Notes: a model not told the origin generated them from the letters alone. A DNA stretch of 64,000 nt from an uncultured Saprospiraceae bacterium (GCA_937872385.1 CALMSO010000104.1:27927-91926); one strand, 5' to 3'. Shown: positions 38,365 to 47,875, counted from the first letter of the stretch. Numbers and translations: made by a program.

Positions 38365-38560
38365 ACAATACGATATTCGTTCAAAATGTATATTGAGCGG
38401 TAAAAGTACGGAAAAAATTGAGGACAGGTAAATATGAAGTGTAAACCGTGCATTTGGTGGGGAGTAAAAAGCGAAGCACGATTTTACGCAATAAAAAAAT
38501 ATTTTTTTGGTAAATCGCCCATTTCTGCCTAATTTTATTTGCAAGAAAAAGTAACCACTC

Positions 38561-39754
38561 ATGCGAAACATTTACACCGGACTCCTCCTGTCGGTTTTGT
38601 TACTCTGGAGCTGCCAGTCTGATCAGGAAAAAACCGTCCTGCCTGTTGATACTGAATTGTACAGCCGTTTGCAGGAAGCGCTTATCAATGCTCGCCCCGG
38701 CGATGTGATTGATATTCCAGCGGGTACCTTCGCCTTCGATCGGCCGCTTTCGCTCGATGGCATTGCCAATGTGACCATTCAGGGAGCAGGTATGAACGAG
38801 ACGATTCTGTCTTTTCAGGGGCAGCGCATCGGCGCCGAAGGCTTGAAAATTACGGCTGACAGTGTGACCATCCAAGATTTGACCATCCTGGATACCAAGG
38901 GTGATTGCATCAAAATACAAGACAGCCGGGGCGTGACGCTACGCAACGTGAAAACTGCCTGGAGCGGCGGCGCCAAAGAAAGCAACGGCGGCTACGGCAT
39001 CTATCCGGTGGCGTGCACCGATGTGTTGATTGATAACTGCGAGGCGGGCTTTGCTTCGGATGCAGGCATTTACGTTGGCCAATCAGTGAATGTGGTGGTG
39101 CGCAACAGCTACGCCTATCAAAATGTGGCGGGGATTGAAATTGAAAACTGTATCAATGCGGAAGTATATGACTGCCGCGCCGAGAACAATACCGGAGGTA
39201 TTTTGGTATTTGATTTGCCCGATTTGCCGGTAGTCAATGGTCATACCTGTCGGGTGTATCGCAATAAAATTATAGACAACAACCACCGCAATTTTGCGCC
39301 AGAAGGCAACATTGTGGGCATTATACCGCCGGGTACAGGCATCATTTTACTGGCAGCCAAAAAAGTGGAAGTATTTGATAATGAAATCATTGGGCATAAA
39401 ACGTTTGGTACAGCTATTGCCAGCTATCAAATCACGCAGAAGCCCTGGAGCAGCGAGGAGTACGACCCTTTCAGCTACGATATTTACATTCACGACAATG
39501 TCTATCAGCGCAAGCGCGCCCTGCCCGACCTCACCAAAGATTTTGGTAAAATGGTGAATTTGGTCTTTGGCGGCAAGCCGCAGGATATTTTGTACGATGG
39601 CATCGTGGACGAAAACCGCACGGGCCCCAACCCCATGAATATTTGCATTAGGCAAGCAACGGAAGGGCTGCGTTTTGCCAATGTGGATGCGGCCAACGAT
39701 TTCAAATCAGTGGATAAGAATATGGCGGTTTATGATTGCGGACAATTGCAATAA
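38561..39754 (+). CDS. Parallel beta-helix lipoprotein
   Basis: 397 aa with lipobox LLLWSC. From residue about 30 to 300 short repeated rungs form a right-handed beta-helix (NVTIQGAGMNETILSFQG, VTIQDLTILD, VVVRNSYAYQNVAGIEIENC), the fold of pectate lyases and NosD-like proteins. A C-terminal part without rungs follows (about 310-397). It may bind or cleave polysaccharide; catalytic residues cannot be assigned. Divergent from rpe. A near-consensus box TTTATTTG lies about 20 nt before the start codon. Confidence 0.75.
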   Translation: MRNIYTGLLLSVLLLWSCQSDQEKTVLPVDTELYSRLQEALINARPGDVIDIPAGTFAFDRPLSLDGIANVTIQGAGMNETILSFQGQRIGAEGLKITADSVTIQDLTILDTKGDCIKIQDSRGVTLRNVKTAWSGGAKESNGGYGIYPVACTDVLIDNCEAGFASDAGIYVGQSVNVVVRNSYAYQNVAGIEIENCINAEVYDCRAENNTGGILVFDLPDLPVVNGHTCRVYRNKIIDNNHRNFAPEGNIVGIIPPGTGIILLAAKKVEVFDNEIIGHKTFGTAIASYQITQKPWSSEEYDPFSYDIYIHDNVYQRKRALPDLTKDFGKMVNLVFGGKPQDILYDGIVDENRTGPNPMNICIRQATEGLRFANVDAANDFKSVDKNMAVYDCGQLQ

Positions 39755-39758
39755 GTGC

Positions 39759-40364
39759 TTACCGCATCTTGGGGCGCCGGCGTTTGCCACCGGGGCGGAT
39801 GGCCATGCTACCGCCTTGCTGCCCAGCTGCCTTGATTTGCCCGCGCTGGTTGAGTGCTTTTTCAAACTGCTTGTGCTGCTCGCGGATGTTCGCGTCGGTT
39901 ATTTTTAAGCCTTTGGTATTGCGGAAGTGCAACTGTGCTTGTTGCCATTTGCCTTTCTGGGCGGCAATGTTGGCCAATTGCAATTCAATCATCGCTTTTT
40001 CATTATCGGTGGGCAATTTCACTTGCTGCGCCTTTTTCAGCCACATTTCACCCTCGTCGGTGTTGTTGAGCGCTACGGCAATGGTACCTTTCAGAATAAA
40101 AAAATACGCCCGGTTGGTAGCATACAAAAGCCGAGGCGAGAGCGTCAGGTTCAGCCGTTTGGTGGCTTCGATGAATTTGGTTTCCTGCAAAAGCATGGCT
40201 GCCGACTGCACCGTGCCGAGCAACAGATAGCCAACCAACAGTACAATCCCGATTAGAAAAAACGGAAAAGCATACCAGAATCCAAAGGCTATGGTGAGCG
40301 CTACTCCACCAACCAAACACGCCGCTATCAAAGCCAGCCGCAGATAAATATTAATTGAAAACAT
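39759..40364 (-). CDS. Membrane protein with a TPR-like region
   Basis: 201 aa from ATG 40364. Two membrane segments near the N-terminus (about 7-28 and 31-52, IYLRLALIAACLVGGVALTI; FFLIGIVLLVGYLLL) are followed by helix pairs resembling TPR units (FILKGTIAVALNNTDEGEMW, MIELQLANIAAQKGKWQQAQ) and a basic tail GGKRRRPKMR. Seems conserved in Bacteroidota as a hypothetical protein; no function known to me. It ends 4 bp from the end of the beta-helix gene, convergent with it. Confidence 0.65.
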   Translation of the reverse strand: MFSINIYLRLALIAACLVGGVALTIAFGFWYAFPFFLIGIVLLVGYLLLGTVQSAAMLLQETKFIEATKRLNLTLSPRLLYATNRAYFFILKGTIAVALNNTDEGEMWLKKAQQVKLPTDNEKAMIELQLANIAAQKGKWQQAQLHFRNTKGLKITDANIREQHKQFEKALNQRGQIKAAGQQGGSMAIRPGGKRRRPKMR

Positions 40365-40470
40365 AGGCTTGTTGTAAAATTTTTGCAAAGGTATAAAAAA
40401 GCCGCCAAATGCTGCGGAACAGTTTTGCTACCAAAATCATCTGTTGCTTGATTTTCAGATACTCGCAGGG

Positions 40471-40857
40471 CTACTCCAGCACTGCCGTTACTTCTATTTC
40501 CACCAGCATCTCTGGGTCAATGAGCGCGCTCACCTCCACCATGGCAGAAGCCGGTTTGATGTCGCGGAAAAATTCGCCGTGTGCGCGGCCCACTTCCTCC
40601 CAGCGGCTGATGTCGGTCACGTATAGGCGCGTGCGCACCACATGTGCCATGCTGGCGCCGGCCGTGTGCAGCACCCGCTCTATCTTTTGCAGAATGATTT
40701 TGGTTTGCAGATAGGCATCGTCTTTGCCAATGAGTACGCCATCCTCTACGGCCGTAGTGCCGGAGACTTCAATCATATTGCCGATTTTGACGGCGCGAGA
40801 GTAGCCTACAATGTCTTCCCATCGAGCGCCAGTAGCATAGTTGGTTCGGTTGTTCAT
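40471..40857 (-). CDS. RidA family protein (Rid/YjgF/UK114)
   Basis: 128 aa, the normal single-domain length. Members deaminate reactive enamine/imine intermediates released by PLP enzymes. Seen: NYATGARWEDIVGYSRAVKI, VEVSGTTA, and the conserved Arg/Glu region VRTRLYVTDIS and VEIEVTAVLE. The Arg expected to hold the substrate carboxylate is in VRTRLYV. Membership in the main RidA group versus a Rid2-type group cannot be decided by eye. Confidence 0.9.
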   Translation of the reverse strand: MNNRTNYATGARWEDIVGYSRAVKIGNMIEVSGTTAVEDGVLIGKDDAYLQTKIILQKIERVLHTAGASMAHVVRTRLYVTDISRWEEVGRAHGEFFRDIKPASAMVEVSALIDPEMLVEIEVTAVLE

Positions 40858-40902
40858 AAAGTAATTATGTTAAATGATTCATTTACATGCATAATGGTGA
40901 AT

Positions 40903-40999
40903 AAGTAATGGAGCATTTTGTTAATCAAAATAATTTTTCAAAACTTTGATAATCAGATATTTATAAGTTTTACTAAAAATAATGAAATGTAAATACTTG
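40903..40999. repeat. ~100-bp imperfect inverted-repeat unit (copy 2)
   Basis: Starts AAGTAATGGAGCATTTTGTTA and ends AATGTAAATACTTG, a loose complement; it abuts the stop codon of the methyltransferase gene. Related to the units at 18328 and 58796. Confidence 0.35.
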
Positions 41000-41641
41000 T
41001 CAACCATTTTTTGTAGCAATAATAGCATAATAATCAAAAATGCGCCCCGATTTCAGGCCTTGGGTATGTAAAATCTGACAATCATGCTGCCGTAGCAATT
41101 GCACATAATCCCTCAGTGCGTGCTGGTGCGGATGCAAAACATCGCCCGGTACCGCTCGAAAAAGCGCTTTCAAAGCAGTATTTTTGTGCACATCTACCGT
41201 CACCACGAGCCGCCCGCCGGGGGCTAAGGCCGCCACTATTTGCTGGCAGCTTTTTTCTATATTCGCTACATGATTGAGGGCATTGAGACAAAAGACCACA
41301 TCATAATGCGCTTCGGCACGAAAATCCTCGATTGCTTGATTAAAAAAACGGACGTTTGGATAATCTTCGATAGCAAAATGTGCTAAATATTGTGCGTATT
41401 GCTCCAGCAAGGGATCCACCGCATCTACGGTGCAGTGCGGCAGCACCATGAAAACCCCCGCCGGGCCACAGCCTGCGTCTAATACCCGATGTTCGGGCAA
41501 TATTTCCAGACCAAGCGTAGCCAGTGTGCGCTGCCAGTAAGCCCGCTTCGCCGCGAGATAGGCGGCCGGCTGCTTGCTTTGCAAATATCGGCGCCACCAG
41601 CGAATTTCCAGCTTTTGCGCAATTTTCCAGCGAAGATTCAT
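41000..41641 (-). CDS. Class I SAM-dependent methyltransferase
   Basis: 213 aa from ATG 41641. SAM-binding motif I is VLDAGCGPAGVF, the acidic end of strand 2 is VDAVDPLLEQY, and motif III region is LAPGGRLVVTVDVH. The substrate is unknown; the arrangement fits Methyltransf_11/25 enzymes acting on small molecules or lipids. Divergent from the Smr gene with overlapping promoters between them. Confidence 0.85.
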   Translation of the reverse strand: MNLRWKIAQKLEIRWWRRYLQSKQPAAYLAAKRAYWQRTLATLGLEILPEHRVLDAGCGPAGVFMVLPHCTVDAVDPLLEQYAQYLAHFAIEDYPNVRFFNQAIEDFRAEAHYDVVFCLNALNHVANIEKSCQQIVAALAPGGRLVVTVDVHKNTALKALFRAVPGDVLHPHQHALRDYVQLLRQHDCQILHTQGLKSGRIFDYYAIIATKNG

Positions 41642-41654
41642 CAATTTTTTTAGC

Positions 41655-41662
41655 TAACTTTG
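41655..41662 (+). promoter_or_regulatory. -7 box toward the Smr gene
   Basis: TAACTTTG, a match to TAnnTTTG, about 88 nt ahead of the ATG at 41750. It lies next to an opposite box for the methyltransferase, so the two transcripts would overlap at their 5' ends. Confidence 0.4.
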
Positions 41663-41671
41663 AACGAGTTT

Positions 41672-41679
41672 CAAAAGTA
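41672..41679 (-). promoter_or_regulatory. -7 box toward the methyltransferase gene
   Basis: On the minus strand TACTTTTG, a match to TAnnTTTG, placing a start about 24 nt ahead of the ATG at 41641. Confidence 0.4.
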
Positions 41680-41749
41680 CGTGTTTTCAACCGAATTATA
41701 GGACGGTAGCAGCACGAAGATAACAATCAGCCATTCGGAAAATGATATC

Positions 41750-42790
41750 ATGGTTTTTGCAATTGGTACAAAGGTAAAATTGGTACATACTGGCGACCTC
41801 GCGGTGGTCACCCACTGGCTCGACGGCGGCATGATACAGGTGCGCATCGTCGGAGAAGATATGGAAATCCCGGTTTTCCCGGAAGATATTGCGCGCGTGC
41901 AAGACGAAGCCCCCACCGTGAAGGCCAAAGTGGTGCCGGGCAAGCAAGAAAAACCACCTGCCGAGCCGCCGCGCCCGCAGCCCGCCATTCAATACACCAT
42001 CCTCAAGAGCCAGGGCATTCAGTTGGCTTTCGAGCCAATGTTCCGAAATGATGGCGTTACGGAAAAATATATCGTGCATCTCATCAACGATACGCGGCAG
42101 GAAGCGCTGTACGACTACGAATTGTCCATTGCTAATGGGGTATTGCATACCGATAATGGCAAGCTCAACTCGCTTTCGGTGGTGAAGGTGGGCGAACTAT
42201 TGTACGACCAACTCAACGATGCGCCAGTATTTGACATTGAGTGCCGCCTGATAACGACCGAAGGCGTAGGTGAAGTAATTCATAAAAACCTGAAAATCAA
42301 GGCGAAAAGCTTTTTTACAAAAATAAAAACCGCACCGTTGCTCAATCGGAAAGTACACTTGTTTCGCCTGTTTGAAGATTTGCAAAGCGAAGCTACAAAA
42401 GTACGCAGCAACGAAGACTTGGCTACTTACACGCGCCGATACGTAGCGCCCGCCGTGAGCCGCCTCGATGCGCCCGTAGAACGGCACGAAGTAGTCGAAT
42501 TAGCTGAATTTCAGCCGGAAATAGATTTGCATATTGAAAAATTGGTGAGCAATTTTGCCAAACTCAACAATGCCGAAATCCTGAGCATTCAGTTGACGCA
42601 CTTCGAGCAATACATCGAGCGGGCTATTCAGATGGGCGTAGAGCGGGTATTTGTCATTCATGGTGTAGGGGCGGGGCGTTTGCGCAGCAGCATTGCGACC
42701 CAACTGATGCAAATGCAGCACGTCAAAACCTTTAAAAACGAGTACCATCCGCGCTATGGCTACGGCGCCACCGAAGTTATATTTGAATAG
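41750..42790 (+). CDS. DUF2027/Smr-domain protein
   Basis: 346 aa. Residues 1-50 look like a small beta-barrel (IGTKVKLVHTGDLAVV), then a proline-rich linker, a middle beta-domain (about 80-210) of the DUF2027 type and a C-terminal Smr domain (about 255-346) with DLHIEKLV at about 259 and HGVGAGRLRSSI at about 304. Smr domains, as in MutS2, can nick DNA or RNA. The usual LDxH is present as D-L-H. It precedes rpsO and pnp on the same strand but with its own spacing and a separate rpsO promoter. Confidence 0.8.
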   Translation: MVFAIGTKVKLVHTGDLAVVTHWLDGGMIQVRIVGEDMEIPVFPEDIARVQDEAPTVKAKVVPGKQEKPPAEPPRPQPAIQYTILKSQGIQLAFEPMFRNDGVTEKYIVHLINDTRQEALYDYELSIANGVLHTDNGKLNSLSVVKVGELLYDQLNDAPVFDIECRLITTEGVGEVIHKNLKIKAKSFFTKIKTAPLLNRKVHLFRLFEDLQSEATKVRSNEDLATYTRRYVAPAVSRLDAPVERHEVVELAEFQPEIDLHIEKLVSNFAKLNNAEILSIQLTHFEQYIERAIQMGVERVFVIHGVGAGRLRSSIATQLMQMQHVKTFKNEYHPRYGYGATEVIFE

Positions 42791-42845
42791 CCAATCGGGG
42801 TAAATAAAATTACCCTTACCTGTTTCGCAATACGTAGAAAGTTCT

Positions 42846-42853
42846 TACCTTTG
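42846..42853 (+). promoter_or_regulatory. -7 box of rpsO
   Basis: TACCTTTG followed by C, the consensus Bacteroidota form; leader to the ATG at 42904 about 43 nt. Confidence 0.55.
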
Positions 42854-42903
42854 CACCGCTAAAAGAATGTCTAAGAATTTTAAGAGAAAATTGTAACAAC
42901 AAA

Positions 42904-43179
42904 ATGGCTGTTTATTTATCCAAGGAGAAAAAAGCAGAAGTGTTCGGTCAGCATGGTCGCAATGCCAATGATACGGGCTCTGCCGAGTCGCAAATTGCAC
43001 TGTTTACCTATCGTATTCAGCATTTGTCTGACCACCTTCGCAAGAACCAGAAAGATCACGCCTGCCGCCGCGCCCTGCTGGAATTAGTAGGCAAGCGCAA
43101 GCAATTGCTGCAATATCTTTCGAGAACGGATTTGCAAAAGTATCGTGAATTGATCGAAAAACTCGGCATTCGCAAATAA
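42904..43179 (+). CDS. rpsO: 30S ribosomal protein S15
   Basis: 91 aa. Binds 16S rRNA and helps organise the platform of the small subunit. Family motifs: NDTGSAESQIALFTYRI (the TGS-x-E-x-Q-I-A signature), LSDHLRKNQKDHACRRALLE and KRKQLLQYL. Complete at both ends. A hairpin follows; pnp then has its own candidate promoter, so the classic rpsO-pnp order is kept with two likely transcripts. Confidence 0.98.
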   Translation: MAVYLSKEKKAEVFGQHGRNANDTGSAESQIALFTYRIQHLSDHLRKNQKDHACRRALLELVGKRKQLLQYLSRTDLQKYRELIEKLGIRK

Positions 43180-43188
43180 ACGAACGAA

Positions 43189-43222
43189 GGGGAGCCTTTG
43201 ATTGGGGCTTCCCCTGCTTTGT
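43189..43222 (+). terminator. Hairpin after rpsO
   Basis: GGGGAGCC pairs with GGCTTCCCC (one G-U pair and slight bulge), then a T-rich but interrupted tail. Confidence 0.5.
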
Positions 43223-43424
43223 TTGCTGCCCAACAACTCGGAAAGAGAAGTTTTCCCTCCGCATTTGTCGGTTTCCAATAGTTTTGTCAGGCGAAAATGA
43301 CGTTGGCTCCGGTTTATTATCTGCGCCTTCCGCAAACATCTGCTTTCCTGTTGCTGACAAAGCGTATTCCCGGTGTACTTCTCACCCAGAAATAGGTTGA
43401 AATAAGTTTCAACCATCAGCGTTC

Positions 43425-43432
43425 TAAATTTG
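43425..43432 (+). promoter_or_regulatory. -7 box of pnp
   Basis: TAAATTTG; a TTG lies at 43397-43399, somewhat further upstream than the usual 19-21 nt. Leader to ATG 43468 about 28 nt. Confidence 0.4.
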
Positions 43433-43467
43433 TAATCATAAGCAGTTCTTTTTAACATTTCACAATT

Positions 43468-45720
43468 ATGGGACAACAGATTCCAATTACTACGTCCTTC
43501 AATCTGCCCGATGGCAGAACTGTAACCCTCGAAACCGGAAAATTGGCCTCCTTAGCTGACGGCTCAGCCCTGGTAAGAATGGGCGACACCATGCTGTTAG
43601 CCACCGCCGTGTCGGCTAAAGAAGCCAAAGAAGGGCAAGCGTTTTTTCCACTCTCCGTTGATTATCAGGAGAAATTTGCCTCAGCAGGCAGGATTCCAGG
43701 CAACTTCTTCCGCCGCGAAACCAAACTTTCTGATTATGAGGTGCTCATTTCTCGTTTGGTGGACCGCGCCATCCGGCCGCTTTTCCCCGATCATTACATG
43801 AACGAAACCCAGATTATTATCAATCTGATTTCTGCTGAAAAAGATGTAGTACCCGATGCGTTGGTGGCTTTGGCCGCTTCTACGGCGCTGGCAGTATCCG
43901 ATATTCCCTTTGGTGGCCCTATTTCGGAGGTGCGTGTGGCCCGTATCAATGGCGAATTTGTGATTAATCCTTCTAAAACAGACCTTGCCAACGCAGATAT
44001 AGACTTGCTGGTGGGCGCTACGGAAGCCGATGTGACCATGGTGGAAGGCGAAGCCAAAGAGTGTGCCGAAAAAGACCTTGTAGAAGCTATCAAAATAGCA
44101 CATGCCGCTATCAAGGTACAAATACAAGCCCAACTCGAACTGGCCCAAAAAGTAGGTGGCAAGGCACTGACCAAACGCGAAGTACCCCCCATGCCCGAAG
44201 ATGAGGAAGTAAAAGTAAAGGTAGCCGCCCTGACCAAAGATAAGCTATACGCTATTGCACGGGCCTTTTTGGACAAAAATACCCGCCGCGAGCAGTTTTC
44301 GGAAGTGAAAGAGGCAATGATAACTGCCCTCACCGAAGAAAACGGCGCGGAGTACATGGAAGAAAAAGCAGAATTTATTGAGCGTTATTTCGATAAGTTG
44401 AAAAAAGAAGTGGTACGCGAAATGGTGATGGCGGAAGGCCTGCGGCTCGACGGGCGCAAACTCGACGAAATCCGGCCTATCTGGTGCGAAGTGGATTATC
44501 TCCCTTCTACGCATGGCTCGGCCCTCTTTACCCGCGGCGAAACGCAGTCGCTGACTTCCCTCACGCTCGGTACCAAGCTCGATGAGGCAATGATTGATAA
44601 TGCTCTGGGCATGTACCGCGACGATTTCATCCTGCACTACAATTTTCCGCCCTATTCCGTAGGGGAGGCAAAGCCCCTGCGCGGCCCTGGCCGTCGGGAA
44701 GTAGGGCACGCCAATCTGGCAGGGCGCTCCTTGCGGCAGGTGCTTCCAGAAGACAATCCTTACACAATTCGCATCGTATCCGATATTTTAGAATCGAATG
44801 GCTCTTCTTCTATGGCTACGGTTTGTGCTGGCTCGCTGGCACTGATGGATGGCGGGGTGAAAATCAAAGCACCTGTATCGGGTATTGCGATGGGTTTGAT
44901 TTCGGATGGCAAACGCGTGGCGATTCTATCCGATATTCTTGGCGATGAAGATGCCCTCGGCGATATGGATTTCAAAGTGACCGGCACGGCCAAAGGCATA
45001 ACGGGCTGTCAGATGGATATTAAAATTGACGGGATGCCCTACGAATTGCTTGAGCAAGCCCTCAATCAGGCGCGCCACGGTCGCTTACATATTTTGGAAA
45101 AAATGGCGGAAGCCATTGCCGAGCCAAGAGAAGATTACAAACCGCACGCACCGCGCATTGTACAAATTATGATTGACAAGAGCTTCATTGGTGCTGTGAT
45201 TGGCCCAGGTGGCAAGGTTATCCAAGAAATCCAAGCAGATACCGGCACTTCCATCAATATTGAAGAGGTGGGCGATCAAGGCATTGTGAGTATTGCCAGC
45301 GCCGACAAAGAATCTATTGAAAAGGCACTGGCGCGCATCCGTCAGATTACCTTTGTACCCAGCATTGGCGATGTTTACACCGGTATTGTCAAAACCGTGA
45401 TGCCTTATGGCGTCTTTGTAGATTTTGATGGCAAGAGCGGCTTGTTGCACGTCTCGGAGATGTCTTATTCTCGCATTGACAATGTAGAGGATGTCTTCAA
45501 GGAAGGCGATGAAGTGAAAGTCAAACTCATAGAAGTAGATCAGAAAACCGGCAAGCTGCGGCTTTCGCGTAAAGCGCTTCTGCCCGCCCCGGAACGCAAC
45601 GGTGGCGAAGATGATGGCGGCGATCGCAGAGGCGGTGGTGGTGACCGTCGGGGTGGAGGGGATCGTAGAGGTGGCGGCGGCGACCGCCGAGGTGGTGGTG
45701 ATCGCCGAGATCGGCGTTAA
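43468..45720 (+). CDS. pnp: Polyribonucleotide nucleotidyltransferase (PNPase)
   Basis: 750 aa. 3'-5' phosphorolytic exoribonuclease of RNA turnover. Two RNase PH domains (GRTVTLETGKLASLADGSAL at the start; second with RLDGRKLDEIRPI, GETQ and SDILESNGSSSMATVCAG), an all-helical linker between, a KH domain near 565-620 (IGAVIGPGGKVIQEIQ) and an S1 domain near 630-700 (GDVYTGIVKTVMPYGVFVDF). The tail from about 712 to 750 is an unusual Gly/Arg/Asp array of DRRGGG repeats, RGG-like, which may add RNA binding. Complete. Confidence 0.98.
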   Translation: MGQQIPITTSFNLPDGRTVTLETGKLASLADGSALVRMGDTMLLATAVSAKEAKEGQAFFPLSVDYQEKFASAGRIPGNFFRRETKLSDYEVLISRLVDRAIRPLFPDHYMNETQIIINLISAEKDVVPDALVALAASTALAVSDIPFGGPISEVRVARINGEFVINPSKTDLANADIDLLVGATEADVTMVEGEAKECAEKDLVEAIKIAHAAIKVQIQAQLELAQKVGGKALTKREVPPMPEDEEVKVKVAALTKDKLYAIARAFLDKNTRREQFSEVKEAMITALTEENGAEYMEEKAEFIERYFDKLKKEVVREMVMAEGLRLDGRKLDEIRPIWCEVDYLPSTHGSALFTRGETQSLTSLTLGTKLDEAMIDNALGMYRDDFILHYNFPPYSVGEAKPLRGPGRREVGHANLAGRSLRQVLPEDNPYTIRIVSDILESNGSSSMATVCAGSLALMDGGVKIKAPVSGIAMGLISDGKRVAILSDILGDEDALGDMDFKVTGTAKGITGCQMDIKIDGMPYELLEQALNQARHGRLHILEKMAEAIAEPREDYKPHAPRIVQIMIDKSFIGAVIGPGGKVIQEIQADTGTSINIEEVGDQGIVSIASADKESIEKALARIRQITFVPSIGDVYTGIVKTVMPYGVFVDFDGKSGLLHVSEMSYSRIDNVEDVFKEGDEVKVKLIEVDQKTGKLRLSRKALLPAPERNGGEDDGGDRRGGGGDRRGGGDRRGGGGDRRGGGDRRDRR

Positions 45721-45752
45721 GAAGTTGATAATCTGATTATTAGCAGATAAAT

Positions 45753-45797
45753 AAAAGCCTGGTATTATTCAATGTAATACTGGGCCTTTCTGTTTTT
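45753..45797 (+). terminator. Hairpin and T run after pnp
   Basis: AAAGCCTGGTATTA pairs imperfectly with TAATACTGGGCCTTT, followed by C, T, G and a five-T run. It separates pnp from the convergent kinase-like gene. Confidence 0.65.
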
Positions 45798-45917
45798 GCA
45801 ATAGGAATATACCAATGTAACAGTGAGCTGGTTGTCAGTGAATGATGAGCTGCCTTGCTCGTCAAATAATTGTAAAAACCATGAATGTCACAACGTATTG
45901 AAATCGGTATGAGCCGG

Positions 45918-47834
45918 TCAAATACAGCTGAGAATATCACCAACGGCTTTGGTCACATCCTGTTTTTGTGGCGGATAGGAAATGCAAGCCCTTGCGCCCT
46001 TGCTAAGCCATTTGCCGGTAGTTTCCGGAGAGGTATCAGTCAGAATAACGATAATCGCCGTATGGTCGCTGCGGTATTGCATCAGTGCTTGTACATTCAT
46101 GCCATTGTGAGCAGGAGTTTGCGCGTCCAGCAAGACAAAAGTATAGGTATTTTCGCTTATTTTACGTGCTCCTTCTTTAAGGTCTTCCACATAATCAAGT
46201 TCTACATGGGCAAACTGCATCTGGATTTGCCGTTGCAATAGCATCCGAACAATTGACTCGTGCTCTATAATCAGCCCGCGCGGGATATTCGGTTTGGTTT
46301 TGGGCATATCTGGCGCCATAGGTGCTCGTTCGAGCGGCAGGGTCAGCGTAATGCTCTGCTCTTTGTCGGTTTTGAGTAGTCCCCCTGTACTGTCAATCAT
46401 TTTTAGCATATTGAAAAGCCCAAGGGTAAGTGGATCTTCATGCAACCCACAGGTTTTGCGCTGGCGAACGGTCGTTATCAGTTTGATGAGTTTCTGGCGT
46501 TGGCGACTGGCAATGGTATTTTCGGGGCTTTCTATGGTCAATTGCCATAGCACACTATCGGTTTGCGGCTGTGCCACTGCTGTGGTTCGGATACTCAGGG
46601 GGCTATTCTGGTCCGTATGATGCAGCGCTGTGTTCAAAAAATTGAAACCAATAAAGGATAATAAAGGTACATCAGCCAGCACGGTGTAGCTGCCGGAAGC
46701 GCCCAGCTCAGCTGGCCACACCCAAGAAACGCCAAGGCGCGCCGCTTGTAAAGCCACCCAATGATAGAGTCTTTGGGTCAATGTTTGCACTTCTACCACT
46801 TCCTGCTGCATGGTGTGCTCCGCGCCAGTCAGCATTACCAAATTATACTCATGCAGCATTTTGTCCATAATGAAAGCGAGATTAGAGCGGTATTTTTCTA
46901 TATTTTGACGCTGCTCGGCGGGATGTGGTAACTCCTGCTGCTGCACTAAGGTCGCTAATTGGAAAAGCGGATCGCTCATTTCCCGATGAATATTGCTAAC
47001 AACAGAAGGCAGGGCAGCTACGGTGCGCAGTTGTTCGCTATCGCTCTGAATACTTCTATACAGCTCGGTTACATCCTGAATGGAGCCAAGCAGCAAGATA
47101 CGGCCAGTGGACTCTTCCGAATGAATTTCGGCGCGCAGCAGCAGGTGCCGGATGTTGCGTGTATTGACTACGGCCCGGTGCTCGATGCGGGCTGCCTTGC
47201 CGGTTTTCATCGCTTCGGTAAAGAACTGCTCCACGGCTTCTCGGTCGGCAGCATAAACCTGCCGAAGGTAGTCCGATTGCTTCGGCGAAAAACTGCCTGG
47301 CTGATGCCCCAGGATGCGAAACATCTCGTCGGACCAGGTCATGGCATTGTCTAATACATTTATTTCCCAACTACCAAGCCCCGAATCATGCAGTAAGCGC
47401 TCGGTTTGTTTTTTCCATTGCTGCATTTCCCACATATCAAGGTAGAGGTCGGCTTGTTTTTTATAACGAAACATGGCGTGGCGCACGGTACGGGCCAGTT
47501 GGCGTGGCGAAAACTCACCTTTCAACAAAAAATCTTGCGCACCAAATTTAATGGCATTGATGCCGAGGCTTTCGGCGGAGCTACCCGTGAGCACCACTAC
47601 GGGTACGCTGGGCACGTCATTGAGCAGGGCTTTGAGCGTAGGGATGCCGGTAATGTCATCGAGGCCCAGGTCGAGCAGTACCACGTCAATCGGATTGTAG
47701 CGAATGGTATCTAATGCGTCTTGCAGCGATTTGGTATTGTAAAAACGATAAGGTGAGGACCAGGCTTCATCAAGGTAGCTTCTGATGAGTTCGATGTCAG
47801 GCAAGTTGTTTTCAACGAGCAAAATGTGTTCCAT
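45918..47834 (-). CDS. REC-PAS-histidine-kinase-like-REC hybrid regulator
   Basis: 638 aa from ATG 47834. An N-terminal receiver domain (MEHILLVENNLPDIELI, phospho-Asp in VVLLDLGLDD) is followed by a PAS domain (about 140-255, GLGSWEINVLDNAMTWSDEM), a helical part with SNIHREMSDPLFQL that resembles an H-box, a degenerate ATPase-like segment without clear N or G boxes, and a C-terminal receiver (FVLLDAQTPAHNGMN). With no membrane segment it should be cytoplasmic. The weak catalytic part suggests a scaffold or phosphorelay protein rather than an active kinase. A TTG 15 codons upstream overlaps the previous gene and is not needed. Confidence 0.75.
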   Translation of the reverse strand: MEHILLVENNLPDIELIRSYLDEAWSSPYRFYNTKSLQDALDTIRYNPIDVVLLDLGLDDITGIPTLKALLNDVPSVPVVVLTGSSAESLGINAIKFGAQDFLLKGEFSPRQLARTVRHAMFRYKKQADLYLDMWEMQQWKKQTERLLHDSGLGSWEINVLDNAMTWSDEMFRILGHQPGSFSPKQSDYLRQVYAADREAVEQFFTEAMKTGKAARIEHRAVVNTRNIRHLLLRAEIHSEESTGRILLLGSIQDVTELYRSIQSDSEQLRTVAALPSVVSNIHREMSDPLFQLATLVQQQELPHPAEQRQNIEKYRSNLAFIMDKMLHEYNLVMLTGAEHTMQQEVVEVQTLTQRLYHWVALQAARLGVSWVWPAELGASGSYTVLADVPLLSFIGFNFLNTALHHTDQNSPLSIRTTAVAQPQTDSVLWQLTIESPENTIASRQRQKLIKLITTVRQRKTCGLHEDPLTLGLFNMLKMIDSTGGLLKTDKEQSITLTLPLERAPMAPDMPKTKPNIPRGLIIEHESIVRMLLQRQIQMQFAHVELDYVEDLKEGARKISENTYTFVLLDAQTPAHNGMNVQALMQYRSDHTAIIVILTDTSPETTGKWLSKGARACISYPPQKQDVTKAVGDILSCI

Positions 47835-47875
47835 AGTGTAAATTGTTTTTGCCAGAGTTGAAGACAACTCTAGAG

